Assembly (NCBI GenBank): GCA_036794395.1
Contig: DAIRGS010000162.1
Coordinates: forward strand, 1-16,495
Direction: 5' to 3'
DNA: 16,495 bases
DNA from: DASXMX01 sp036794395
Lineage (GTDB): Bacteria > Planctomycetota > Phycisphaerae > Tepidisphaerales > Tepidisphaeraceae
Each line of letters opens with the position of its first letter. Within the stretch, counting starts at the first letter, position 1. The position numbers and the translations under genes are program-made. Of the stretch, positions 6,987 through 15,816 are shown one piece after another. Under the pieces are notes generated by a model. The model was not told the DNA's origin and made no database searches. It saw only the letters and a program-made list of their open reading frames with translations.

Positions 6987-7040
6987 TCGGATGCTGTTCA
7001 AATCGGGGGTGAAAAATCGGATGCGGTAAGATGCGGGATG
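6987..7040. repeat. Short-word repeats upstream of flgD
   Basis: The word TCGGATGC occurs at 6987-6994 and 7017-7024. ATGCGG occurs at 7021-7026 and 7031-7036, followed by another GATG. The spacer between flgD and the threonine ammonia-lyase gene is thus built of degenerate copies of a GGATGCG-like word. No convincing sigma-54 or sigma-28 box was found in it. Confidence 0.5.
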
Positions 7041-7095
7041 GTGATTCCTGCGCTCCGCGTCGGCAGAAATTGCGCTACCTCGCGGCTCAGAACAT

Positions 7096-8328
7096 TCATC
7101 GCCCCCAATTCTGCTCCTGTTCGCTAAATTCGATCCCGGCATCTCGAAGCGTCTGATGAATCTGACGAATATGCTCAAAATCACGCGTCTCCAGGATCGC
7201 ATCCACCCCAACCTGTAGAACGTCCGTCGGGCCAAATTCACGATCGTGACGCACTTGTTTGATGCTCGCGCCCGTTTGCGCGATCAGCGCCAGGAACGCC
7301 GCCAGTGAGCCCGGCCGATCGCTGATGGACGCCATGACCCGACAAAGCCGGCCCTCCGCGGCCAGCCCGCGCTCAATTACCCGGCTCACAACCGTCAGAT
7401 CGATATTCCCGCCGCACAGGCACAGCACAACCTTCTTCCCCGCCAAAGTTGATGGCCGGTTCAATACCGCCGCCAGCGGCGCGGCTCCAGCTCCCTCAAC
7501 GACGGTCTTTTCCAGTTCAAGCAACCTGAGAATGGAGGTGGCGATCTGCACCTCATCGATCAGAATCAGCTCATCAATCACTTTGCGTGCAATATCAAAG
7601 CATAAATCGCCCACCTGCGAGACGGCTAACCCATCGGCAAGCGTCGGCTTGGGATCAACCCGCACGACATGGCCCGCGTCCAGCGATCGTCGAAGCGTCG
7701 GGGCGTTGACGGGCTCAACGCCAATGATCCGAACCTCGGGCCGCAGTGCTTTGACCGCAACCCCAACTCCCGCGATCAACCCGCCGCCGCCCACCGGCAC
7801 GATGATCGCGTCCACGTCCGGCACATCCTCCAGAATCTCCAGACCCATCGTGCCCTGGCCGGAAATGATGTAGGGATCGTCAAAGCCATGACAGAACGTC
7901 AATGATTTTTCAACCGCGATCCGCCTGGCCACCTGAAGCGATTCACCCAGGTTCTCGCCCTCAAGAATGACATTGGCACCAAACCCCCGGCAGTTGCTCA
8001 CCTTCACCAGCGGGGCCCAACGCGGCATGATCACGGTAACGGGAATTCCCAAAGTCTGGCCGTGATACGCCATCCCCAGTGCATGATTGCCCGCCGACGC
8101 CGCGATCACCCCGGCGCGGCGCTGTTCCTCTGAAAGCGACAAAAGCTTATTTCGTGCCCCGCGTTCTTTGAAGCTGCCGGTCACCTGAAGGTGATCCAGC
8201 TTGCAATAAATCTCGCACCCGCACCGGCGACTCAACATCAGTGAATGCGGGCAAGGGCTATGATAGATCTTGTCCGCGATGCGCTTCCGCGCCGCTTGAA
8301 TTGATTCGAGGGTGACGGTTGGATTCAT
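7096..8328 (-). CDS. ilvA: Threonine ammonia-lyase with ACT domain
   Basis: PLP enzyme that deaminates L-threonine to 2-oxobutanoate and ammonia, feeding isoleucine synthesis or threonine breakdown. With the ATG at 8328 the protein has 410 residues, the usual size of the medium form. The PLP-binding lysine is K54 in GSFKERGARN. SAGNHA (78-83) and the phosphate-binding GGGGL (180-184) are in place. The C-terminal about 80 residues (from about 328, VMASISDRPGSLAAFLALIA) form a single ACT domain, so allosteric control by an amino acid is likely. This matches the tdcB-like/medium ilvA group, so biosynthetic versus catabolic role cannot be decided. The frame stays open to an ATG at 8526, but the extra 66 residues match no part of the family. 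It lies immediately upstream of flgD on the same strand, with no evident functional link. Confidence 0.94.
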   Translation of the reverse strand: MNPTVTLESIQAARKRIADKIYHSPCPHSLMLSRRCGCEIYCKLDHLQVTGSFKERGARNKLLSLSEEQRRAGVIAASAGNHALGMAYHGQTLGIPVTVIMPRWAPLVKVSNCRGFGANVILEGENLGESLQVARRIAVEKSLTFCHGFDDPYIISGQGTMGLEILEDVPDVDAIIVPVGGGGLIAGVGVAVKALRPEVRIIGVEPVNAPTLRRSLDAGHVVRVDPKPTLADGLAVSQVGDLCFDIARKVIDELILIDEVQIATSILRLLELEKTVVEGAGAAPLAAVLNRPSTLAGKKVVLCLCGGNIDLTVVSRVIERGLAAEGRLCRVMASISDRPGSLAAFLALIAQTGASIKQVRHDREFGPTDVLQVGVDAILETRDFEHIRQIHQTLRDAGIEFSEQEQNWGR

Positions 8329-8611
8329 TACGTAGGCAGATCGTACAGACCCATCGCCAGCGTTCAATCCTGCGATTGCGCGAGCGGATCGGTGGACAGG
8401 TCTATCGCTTACGGCCCCTCCGACACCAATGTGGAAGTGCGAGGCTCCTTCCGAGCTTGTGCTTGATCGAAAAACATGGCTCGGTAGAAGCCTCGCATTC
8501 CCGCCGAGCGCATATACGATCGCCATGGTAGCTTATCCCCCACAAAGTCATTTTTCTTTGTACGTTCCAACAGCCACGATACAATCCCGCTGACAATCGA
8601 AAGGCGGTGCA
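8329..8611. other. Divergent intergenic region, threonine ammonia-lyase / HEAT lipoprotein
   Basis: About 280 bp between two divergent genes. On the minus strand the threonine ammonia-lyase frame remains open through 8526, but the encoded peptide looks like chance: mixed composition, no signal peptide or family match. A GGGGA nine bases before the ATG at 8526 keeps an extended start possible. The right-hand 60 bp are AT-rich and hold the best promoter candidate for the plus-strand gene. Confidence 0.5.
8558..8585 (+). promoter_or_regulatory. Candidate sigma-70-type promoter for the HEAT lipoprotein gene
   Basis: TTGTAC (8558-8563) and TACAAT (8580-8585) are separated by 16 bases, a good fit to vegetative -35 and -10 boxes, in a locally AT-rich stretch. 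Transcription would start near 8592, about 20 bases before the ATG. Planctomycete promoters are poorly characterised, so this is only a sequence match. Confidence 0.4.
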
Positions 8612-10597
8612 ATGGAGGATCGAAGGATTTGCGCAATTCGTCAGCTCTTGTTTCGTGAATTGTCTCAACTGTTCTCCGTCCTCCCTCTTTGGACTTTGGT
8701 CGCAAGTGCCGCGATCGTTGTGAATGGGTGCAGTAACATTGACCACGACCCACACCACGCAAACTATGAGCGGATTGACCCACCTTCTTCGCGCGATTCC
8801 GGTGAGATCGCGCCAGAGGGAGTGTTTGCGGTCGAAGATGAAGCGATGCGGGAAACTGCTTTGACCGACCGGGTTCCTGCATACACAACTTTTTATGACC
8901 GCTATCCAAAGACACGGCACCTCGCTGAGGTGCAGAGCGCAATACTCCGTCGCGCCGCTGCTACGGGGTCCATATGGGCCTGCAACGAATATTTGTCTCG
9001 ATGGCCAAACGGACCCGGATCGGATGATGCCAGACGGCTGTTGGAAGATCTGAAGAATTCTCAACCCAAATCAGAAGTGCTGGTCAGAAGAATTGCCGCG
9101 CAGGATGATAACAAACGCATCAGTACTTCGGCGCAGGACTGGCTGGTTCACGCGGCATTGGCGACTCACGAAAAGAATGCCGATTCAAGCGATCCAAGAT
9201 GTCGGGCGGTTGAAGCTTTGGCGTTTTGTGATAATCCACAACTGAATGCGCCTCTTACCAAGGTTCTCACCGAACACTTGCCCGAGCCCCGTTCCATCCG
9301 AGAGACAGACGACAAAAGAATGCTCGCATTCTGGTCAGCAATCAATGATGCTGATTTTCGCGTCCGACAGATGGCCGCGGTGTCACTGGGTGTAGCACGA
9401 ATTCCCGAGTCCTTGGAGTTCTTAACCAGCGCCATTCACGATCGCCATCCCTCGGTGCGGGCGTGGGCCGCCTTCGCCCTTGGAGATTTGAATCGCAAGG
9501 AATCCATCGGCGACTTGGTTGCAGTGCTTGACGATTCGAACTGGTATGTGCGTTCCAAGTCTGCGGAGTCTCTTTCGCTGTTAGGTTGGAAACCAACGAA
9601 TGATAAAGAGCGCATTGCTTGGTTGCGCGCGACTCGGCAATTTGCGGCGCTGGCAAAGGAAAGCGAGCTGGGTAAACTCATTCTAGTGCACGATGCGGGC
9701 GATCGCGACCCATATACCCGCATTCCGGCTCGCGCCGAACTGGCGAAATCAGACCGAGCACTCGCCGCGGCAATAGTCCCCCCGGAGATTCGCCATGATC
9801 CCACCATTTTAGTCGCCCGCAACCCAGACATAGCCGAGAAGAATCTAAACATTCCAAAGATCTATCAACTTTTCTTGGCAATAGAAGACGTTAAGTGGCA
9901 CCCTCGACAACACCAATTATCGAATAGCGCGGCCGCTTGGGATATCGTAGATGTCGTATGTAGAGTGAGAGAGATAAATCGGCGAATTTGCGGATCTCGC
10001 GATCTACCCGAATATGGACCGCTATTTGCGGCTTATGATGACAGCGGTCGCGCGCTGGGATACGTGGCAGTACCCACTGAACAAACCTCCGCCAGTCTAG
10101 TTTCTGATTGGTTCCATGAATGTGGCTACAAAGTTGGGGGAACCAGCCACCCGGTGGTCTTTGTCGTCACTCCCGATGCCCTCAATTCCAAGTATCTGAA
10201 CGACCTTCGCCAAGGCGGACAGCGATGGCTCAATTCATTTCGCGAACTCCTGGAGGGAAAATGGGATTCCCCTGTCATCATATCGATGCCCTACGTCGGC
10301 TTCACTAAACCGGGTCAGGGGGTTCCATCACTGGCGCTGGGCAGGCCCGAATGGGCTTTGCCGCTTAAGGCCGTCTATTCAGATTTTAGCGGAAAAGTGG
10401 ACCGGCTTGAACAAATGCCCGAGTGCGTAAATGTGTTGATCAAGCCTGACGAAACCGTCAAAGACATACAGGCAGCCAATATCCCATTTGTCGTTACACA
10501 TCTGAAGATTGGACAAAGCATCCTGCGGGGCCAACTCTTAGGCCTTATTCCCGATCGTGAATACGGCGGCTTGGGAATGGATCCCAATTGGAAATGA
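8612..10597 (+). CDS. Predicted lipoprotein with HEAT repeats, function unknown
   Basis: A 661-residue protein not recognised as a named family. A hydrophobic N-terminal segment (about 21-38, LPLWTLVASAAIVV) ends in VNGC, a plausible lipobox with the lipidated cysteine at about residue 40. Residues 88-148 (YTTFYDRYPKTRHLAEVQSA, then YLSRWPNG) resemble helical tetratricopeptide-like units. Residues about 243-326 carry three HEAT/PBS-lyase-like repeats: DADFRVRQMAAVSLG, DRHPSVRAWAAFALGDL and DSNWYVRSKSAESLSLLG. The last about 290 residues match nothing I know and have few repeats. The role is probably protein-protein contact at the envelope; that is inference. It is the only plus-strand gene in the window, and parts look poorer in GC than the neighbours. 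It converges on the next gene with a 34-bp gap. AAGG lies 7 bases before the ATG. Confidence 0.85.
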   Translation: MEDRRICAIRQLLFRELSQLFSVLPLWTLVASAAIVVNGCSNIDHDPHHANYERIDPPSSRDSGEIAPEGVFAVEDEAMRETALTDRVPAYTTFYDRYPKTRHLAEVQSAILRRAAATGSIWACNEYLSRWPNGPGSDDARRLLEDLKNSQPKSEVLVRRIAAQDDNKRISTSAQDWLVHAALATHEKNADSSDPRCRAVEALAFCDNPQLNAPLTKVLTEHLPEPRSIRETDDKRMLAFWSAINDADFRVRQMAAVSLGVARIPESLEFLTSAIHDRHPSVRAWAAFALGDLNRKESIGDLVAVLDDSNWYVRSKSAESLSLLGWKPTNDKERIAWLRATRQFAALAKESELGKLILVHDAGDRDPYTRIPARAELAKSDRALAAAIVPPEIRHDPTILVARNPDIAEKNLNIPKIYQLFLAIEDVKWHPRQHQLSNSAAAWDIVDVVCRVREINRRICGSRDLPEYGPLFAAYDDSGRALGYVAVPTEQTSASLVSDWFHECGYKVGGTSHPVVFVVTPDALNSKYLNDLRQGGQRWLNSFRELLEGKWDSPVIISMPYVGFTKPGQGVPSLALGRPEWALPLKAVYSDFSGKVDRLEQMPECVNVLIKPDETVKDIQAANIPFVVTHLKIGQSILRGQLLGLIPDREYGGLGMDPNWK

Positions 10598-10631
10598 CCC
10601 CATCGTCACGCCGAAAAGTGGAATCATATCC

Positions 10632-11765
10632 TTAGCCACTTCCCCATCGCGCGTAGGAACCGCTTTGGGTGGGGACTAGCCTGTACCCATGCATCTGAGC
10701 CCAGGAATTCGCGTGATTTTCGAGGTCTTGACGCCCTGAATTCAAGAAACTCTCGGCAAGCGTTTTATCCGCATACGATGAATCTAAGTAGGCATGCATC
10801 ATTGGTAAATTCTTCTCTTCTCCCCAGCGAATCAGGCCTTGGAACAAACCACCGCTCGCGCCCGACAAATCGAATGCATGCGAAAACTCGCTGGCTGCGG
10901 TGACCCCCTGCAAATCGATCTTTTCCTTTTGAAATACAGTTTTCCAACTTCCCTCAAGGCAAATGCTGGCTGCCAAGCGAACAACGTTGTCGTGGCTTTC
11001 CGTAATTATTGTTCTTAAGGCTTCAGCTCGTGTCGAGTATTGACTGACATTTTCTTTGCGCAATACTTTGAATGCGGCCAAGCGATTCCCCAATGTACGA
11101 CTCTGAGTTACGACTTTGGCAAGGAGCGCACTGTCCTGAAGTTGCGCGGCCGCAGTGGGATTCCCCGATATGGCTATTTCAAAAAGGGCGCCCTGGTCCT
11201 TTATTCTTGCGATGGCATCGCTTCCGACCGCCGCACTCTTGGCCTCTTTGGCAACTTTAATAATCCATGCGGTATCAGACAGTCGCTTAATCACAACCCG
11301 GGTTGCAGCTGTCTGACCAGTTGATTCTATGGCGACGTGTGCCAATACACTCTGCGCGGTTATCTTTTGAACGGCCGCAACCTGAGCGGATCCAAGCGGA
11401 TTGGCATGGATTGCTATTTTTGCCAGAAGCAACTCATCTTGCAGTCGTGCAATCGCCCACAATCGTGTGTCGTTTTCTTCGCCTTGGTGCTCCACATCCG
11501 GCGCCACTGGACAATGAACGGCGATGTTGGCGAGTAATACGGGATCGTTTATTTTTACGACGGCTGCTCGGCGTACTTCGGCGTAATTAGATATCGCCTC
11601 TGTGGCAAGGCGATTCTGATCGGACATGGTTGCGATCGCATCAATACGCCGACCTTTGTCTCGCTCGACCTCCGCCGACGACATTGGACCCGACGCACAC
11701 CCAAAACCGACCACCACAAAAGATAGAACGATGGCTTTGAACACGATAGAAGCTGATATTGTCAT
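10632..11765 (-). CDS. Predicted lipoprotein with about eight 26-residue helical repeats
   Basis: A 377-residue protein of no recognised family. From the ATG at 11765 it opens with a signal sequence (SIVFKAIVLSFVVVGFGC), giving a candidate lipidated cysteine at residue 23, although the -3 glycine is not ideal. Residues about 40-245 are made of roughly eight units with the pattern x-A-I-x-x-I-x-D-x-x-x-L-L-x-x-I-A followed by about 9 variable residues, for example IARLQDELLLAKIAIHANP and AVQKITAQSVLAHVAIESTG. These look like an alpha-solenoid related to HEAT repeats. One unit (at AAQLQDSALLAKVVTQS) is shortened. The C-terminal about 100 residues are not repetitive. The frame extends to an ATG at 11864, 7 bp after the asmA-like stop, but those 33 residues are hydrophilic and would bury the signal peptide. 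Probably co-transcribed with the asmA-like gene. Confidence 0.8.
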   Translation of the reverse strand: MTISASIVFKAIVLSFVVVGFGCASGPMSSAEVERDKGRRIDAIATMSDQNRLATEAISNYAEVRRAAVVKINDPVLLANIAVHCPVAPDVEHQGEENDTRLWAIARLQDELLLAKIAIHANPLGSAQVAAVQKITAQSVLAHVAIESTGQTAATRVVIKRLSDTAWIIKVAKEAKSAAVGSDAIARIKDQGALFEIAISGNPTAAAQLQDSALLAKVVTQSRTLGNRLAAFKVLRKENVSQYSTRAEALRTIITESHDNVVRLAASICLEGSWKTVFQKEKIDLQGVTAASEFSHAFDLSGASGGLFQGLIRWGEEKNLPMMHAYLDSSYADKTLAESFLNSGRQDLENHANSWAQMHGYRLVPTQSGSYARWGSG

Positions 11766-11871
11766 ATGTCGCCCAATCCCCGATTCTCGACCATTCGAAC
11801 TTAGCCCTATGCCAATTGCCTCGTCGCCCGCTCTCTGATTGTCATCTGTTCCATTCGCCGTCATGTCAGGG

Positions 11872-14800
11872 CTACTTCTGCTGGTCGCCCTTAAACACCT
11901 GATCGATCGTGGTGGTGAAAGTCGCCATGCTGCTGGCTTCCACTTTCGGATCCTGAACCGTGCCGCGCACGTTGATGCGCAAGAGCTCCTGGCGAGCGCC
12001 CTGCCATATGTCGGAAATGAACGGCAGCTTCCATCCCGCGGGATTGTCGGTCGTCAGGCTCATGCGAACCTGCTTGGTGCCAAAATCGAGATAGCCACTG
12101 CCGGTCATCATCATGGTGTCGGAGTGCAGGTCCATCTGTTCGAAATTGATGCGCATTCCTTCGACCGTATACCGGGCGGTGCCCTTGGTAAACGGCCCGC
12201 CGATCGGCAACGAAAGGTTGGTCACCTGAAGCACGCCCAGGACCAATGGGATGCGATACAACTGCTTCCCGACCACCACCACATCGCCGCGCCCCCGCCG
12301 CGCGCGCGAATCGCCCCACGCGCCTTCCAACGCGAGACTGGCCGTCAGATCGCCACGAATGCTTTCATCGGTTTCGCCAGTGAGCTCGCGCACATCCGCG
12401 TTTCGCATCACCAGGTTCATGGTATAGCGATTGGGGCCCTGGTCCGGGAAAATCAGTTGAACACTGCCCGCAAGCTCACCCCCCGCAACCCGGCCCTGAA
12501 TCTTATCAAGCCGCAGATCGTTGTGGCCCTGCAACTGTGACATTTCGAGCTGAAGATCGTGAACCGTCCGCCCGCCCGCAACCACTGTCGGGAACAACAT
12601 CGTTCCCGAAAGGTTTGAAACGCGCCCGTCGCGCACCGCGGCGGCAAAGGTCATCGCACCGTTAACGCCTGTCAGCGGAACACCCGCCTCCATCACACCA
12701 TTGGCAACCGAAATCTTTCCGGCTACGTCAATGTCCGGATCCGCACCGGTGGCGGAGGCCCGGTACTGAAGCTTCGTCAGATCCAGCCCCAGTTTTCCCC
12801 CCAGCTTCAAGCCATCGATAATGCCGCGCAATGTCGGAGGCATCGCCTGGCGAAGTTCGGCATCAACCGGCACGTTCGTGCCATGCACACTCAAATCCCA
12901 CGCACCCAAAACGTCCAGCGATCCCGACCCAGACACTTCAATTCTGGCTGGCCCATGCGATCCACGTAACTCCTTGAGAACCGCCTTCCCGGGCGAAACG
13001 ACAATACTGCCGCCGGTAAACGTCAAAGGATATGGCGCCGTCCGCAACAACATCCGCAGTTCCCGCGGGTCGATCTCCAGGCGAAAGCCGTCAGAATGTT
13101 CGGGTGATTCAGCTTTGGGCACGGGATTGGCCAGCGAAGCCGGCCGACTCAATTCGAAAGGCCCGTCGTAATCGACCCGCAGATCCATTGTGCCCGCCGG
13201 CCGGACTTCATCCCACGCCCGCCGACCATCCGGAGGCAGCATCGCGTAGAGAGGCCGATCCAGCGTCAGGTTTTGCGCCCTGAACTGCAATTTCATCCCC
13301 GCCGATGGCCCATCGAACACAAGGCTTCCGGCTGCCGCGATTCGCGCGCCATCGCGTTGTCCGTGCAGGTCGATGATGTCGAGCTCCTGCTGGGTCAGAT
13401 GAAGCGAGCCGGCGACGTTGGATACCGAAAAAAGCCCGTCCGCGGGCCAGATGGTTCCGTCCTTCATTCCGATCGCCAGATCAAACTGCGTCGGAGGATC
13501 GGGCGGTTTTCGACCCGGGACCAGATGCTCGCGCCAATCGGGCGGAACCACTGTGTAAATGCGCCCATCACAGGACATCGTTCCCGCCGCCCCCAATTTT
13601 CGCACCGACTCCTGCTGATCCACCGGGATGGCGTGAATCAGAGTCTGGTCCATCGGCACGTCCCGCACAGCGATCTTCACATCCAGATCCAGCGGCTGGG
13701 GATGATCGTTCTCATCGTTCCAGCGCACGTATCCGGTAATCTTCGCCACCCCGGTGCCTTTGCTGGCCGTTACGTCTTTCAGCTCGATCCAGTCGGTGTG
13801 GACAGTCATCTTGCCGGCGACATGCGCGTTGTAAGGAAATTCGCGCAGCTCGCCGATGCCATCCGAGAGGTTCAGATCGAGATTCAACAGCACTCGCTGC
13901 CCTGGGCCCGGCGGGCGATTCACGGTCGCGTCAAAGTCGCCTCTGAATTCCGGCAATTCACCCTTGCCAGGCGCATCAAAAATCCGCAGAGCCGCCTTCA
14001 GTTCCCCCGGCATGGCGCGGGTGAGTGCAACCTCCGACGAGAGATTCGTCCCCTTGGCCCGCAGTTCGATCCCCGGCATATCTATATCAGGCCCCAATGG
14101 CCCGATTCGGCCGCTGACGGCCACCTCGAACTTTTCATTCGGACCTCCCGCCATGCCCGAGGCATGCAGGTTCATCACACTGATGAAATCCTTGCCGGTG
14201 AATGGATCCCGGCCAAACCCGATCTTTCCGCCCACGCCTCGAATCTGATACGGAAACTGTCGGGGCTTGAAGCGCGCATCTAAAATCTCCAGAGCCCCGC
14301 TCACCTGCGGCACGGTGCCCGCCACCACCCGATTCACCTCCGCCCGCACCCGGCACGTTCCTTCAGGATTGATGCTCTCATAGAAATCCTTCACCTCACC
14401 CGGCAGCGACGCCAGAAATGTCGGTCGCGCCGGGAAATACAACCCCTGCGGATCGGTGGAATCAATCTGAAGATGCACCGGCGACTCGGGGCGATATCCG
14501 CTCAGGTGGCCGCGGATTTTGAAGGCATTCGACTCGTCTGGCCGGGTTGCATCGCCCGTGCCCACGCGCACCACCAGATCATCAACGTCGATCCCATCCT
14601 GCGAAAATGCGAAGCCCCCGGTCACCTCTCGCAACAGCAGCGGCGCGGCATCGACCATCGAGAGCAGATTCTGCACCGGAGAAACGTGTACTACAGTTGT
14701 TGGCGCGCGCGCCGAAATCGGCGCAGGCGTCGACCGGCTCAGAGGTCGGAAACCAGCCGCCTCATAGGGGCCGCGCAAAAGTGAAAAGGCGCTTTCAAGC

Positions 14801-15771
14801 CTTTCCAGCCGATCGACGTCCTCGCGCCCCGACCATTCCTCCCGCCGGACCGCAAGCGTCACTCCACGTAGTGCCGTCCGCACGGAGAATTGCTGTCGAG
14901 ACTTCCCTCGCAACGGAGCATAAGACACATCAACCGATTCCACTTTTCCCGAAAGATCGTGCCGTTCCCACCATTCGCGCAGGTCCCAGGGAAACATCGA
15001 TCGAAGATCATCGCCAAATTCCACGTTACGAAGGTGGGCGGTGACCTGGCCGGTTGTGGCGTCGATCGTTCCATTGGCGGAAGGGCCCATCGTCATCCCG
15101 CGCGTCTGCAACTCAAATAGATAGTGCTCGCCATCGCCATTGGGGAGGAATTGCCCATCCACCGCCATCGAGCCGACGTGACACCGCACTTCCGCCCGCA
15201 TTTCCCCGATCTCCACCTCGGCGTTTCGAAGCATCACTTCAGGAAACGAAAGTTTCTCCGCAGGCGCAGGGTACGTCGGGCGGGAAGCCGGGGCTGGCGG
15301 AGCGAGCCGTTCGTAGTTCCAGGAATCGCCGTGCACCGATCGCGAAAGAGTTAGAAATACATGTGGCTTCTGGGCAATGATCTCGGTGGCATCCAGCTTC
15401 CCCGCGATCAGCTTCCGAGGATCGTAGTTCAGCACCAGGGACTGGGCCGAAAACAGCAGCGAGTCGGGCCGATCAGCGCCCGGATCCACGCTCACCCGCA
15501 CATCGTCCACGCGCAGGCCCTGAAAGATGGAAAGCGTGGCCTTGCCAATTTCCACCCGCCCGCCAATCCGTTCCGAGAGATAATTCTCGGCCATGAGGCG
15601 CACTCGGTCCGGATCCGTCAGATATGCATATCCCCCAATGACCACCCCAAGCACCGCCAGCAGAATCAGCATGCACCATCGCCGCGCCCGGCCCCGATGA
15701 GCGCGGAACGGATGGCCGCACCACCATGGGCGGTCGATGAGAAGGGTCGGGTTGATGGAGTAGCGGGGCAT
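11872..15771 (-). CDS. Large AsmA-like membrane-anchored periplasmic protein
   Basis: A 1299-residue protein with a basic N-terminus, one membrane helix (about 33-51, MLILLAVLGVVIGGYAYLT) and a very long periplasmic part. The start of the exported part, RVRLMAENYLSERIGGRVEI followed by GKATLSIFQGLRVDDV, is the characteristic AsmA opening. The rest is beta-rich, with many short strands and repeated motifs such as GTMxxxG and SGSGSLD. The last about 150 residues (LPIGGPFTKGTARYTVEGMR, then MMMTGSGYLDFGTKQVRMSL) match the AsmA-like C-terminal region. AsmA/TamB/YhdP relatives are thought to form hydrophobic grooves that carry phospholipid between membranes; that role here is inferred from the family. 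No clear Shine-Dalgarno precedes the ATG at 15771. It lies 45 bp after the glycosyltransferase gene. Confidence 0.9.
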   Translation of the reverse strand: MPRYSINPTLLIDRPWWCGHPFRAHRGRARRWCMLILLAVLGVVIGGYAYLTDPDRVRLMAENYLSERIGGRVEIGKATLSIFQGLRVDDVRVSVDPGADRPDSLLFSAQSLVLNYDPRKLIAGKLDATEIIAQKPHVFLTLSRSVHGDSWNYERLAPPAPASRPTYPAPAEKLSFPEVMLRNAEVEIGEMRAEVRCHVGSMAVDGQFLPNGDGEHYLFELQTRGMTMGPSANGTIDATTGQVTAHLRNVEFGDDLRSMFPWDLREWWERHDLSGKVESVDVSYAPLRGKSRQQFSVRTALRGVTLAVRREEWSGREDVDRLERLESAFSLLRGPYEAAGFRPLSRSTPAPISARAPTTVVHVSPVQNLLSMVDAAPLLLREVTGGFAFSQDGIDVDDLVVRVGTGDATRPDESNAFKIRGHLSGYRPESPVHLQIDSTDPQGLYFPARPTFLASLPGEVKDFYESINPEGTCRVRAEVNRVVAGTVPQVSGALEILDARFKPRQFPYQIRGVGGKIGFGRDPFTGKDFISVMNLHASGMAGGPNEKFEVAVSGRIGPLGPDIDMPGIELRAKGTNLSSEVALTRAMPGELKAALRIFDAPGKGELPEFRGDFDATVNRPPGPGQRVLLNLDLNLSDGIGELREFPYNAHVAGKMTVHTDWIELKDVTASKGTGVAKITGYVRWNDENDHPQPLDLDVKIAVRDVPMDQTLIHAIPVDQQESVRKLGAAGTMSCDGRIYTVVPPDWREHLVPGRKPPDPPTQFDLAIGMKDGTIWPADGLFSVSNVAGSLHLTQQELDIIDLHGQRDGARIAAAGSLVFDGPSAGMKLQFRAQNLTLDRPLYAMLPPDGRRAWDEVRPAGTMDLRVDYDGPFELSRPASLANPVPKAESPEHSDGFRLEIDPRELRMLLRTAPYPLTFTGGSIVVSPGKAVLKELRGSHGPARIEVSGSGSLDVLGAWDLSVHGTNVPVDAELRQAMPPTLRGIIDGLKLGGKLGLDLTKLQYRASATGADPDIDVAGKISVANGVMEAGVPLTGVNGAMTFAAAVRDGRVSNLSGTMLFPTVVAGGRTVHDLQLEMSQLQGHNDLRLDKIQGRVAGGELAGSVQLIFPDQGPNRYTMNLVMRNADVRELTGETDESIRGDLTASLALEGAWGDSRARRGRGDVVVVGKQLYRIPLVLGVLQVTNLSLPIGGPFTKGTARYTVEGMRINFEQMDLHSDTMMMTGSGYLDFGTKQVRMSLTTDNPAGWKLPFISDIWQGARQELLRINVRGTVQDPKVEASSMATFTTTIDQVFKGDQQK

Positions 15772-15816
15772 CTCAAGCGCGCCGGATCGGTTGCAAACTT
15801 CGCCCGAAGCAGATTA

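Noticed and set aside
6977..7095. Flagellar sigma-54 or sigma-28 promoter upstream of flgD
   Set aside because: I found no GG-N10-GC type box or sigma-28 match with proper spacing; flgD may depend on an unrecognised promoter or read-through from the upstream gene.
8329..8526. N-terminal extension of threonine ammonia-lyase to the ATG at 8526
   Set aside because: The added 66 residues have no counterpart in the family, and the ATG at 8328 gives the standard length. The upstream GGGGA keeps a small doubt.
8402..9064. Minus-strand open frames of 220 and 177 codons across the divergent spacer and HEAT gene
   Set aside because: They overlap each other and the start of the plus-strand lipoprotein gene, whose signal sequence and HEAT repeats are credible; the products have no recognisable domain.
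10614..10641. AAGTGG/CCACTT inverted repeat between the convergent lipoprotein genes as a terminator
   Set aside because: Only 6 bp, with a 14-base loop, it overlaps the minus-strand stop codon and has no T-tract, so it is too weak to call.
11766..11864. Longer start for the repeat lipoprotein at 11864
   Set aside because: The extra 33 residues are hydrophilic and would place the signal peptide and lipobox inside the protein.
13273..14283. 336-codon open frame on the plus strand, with a second at 11839-12540
   Set aside because: Both are antisense to the asmA-like gene and have His/Arg-rich shadow composition.
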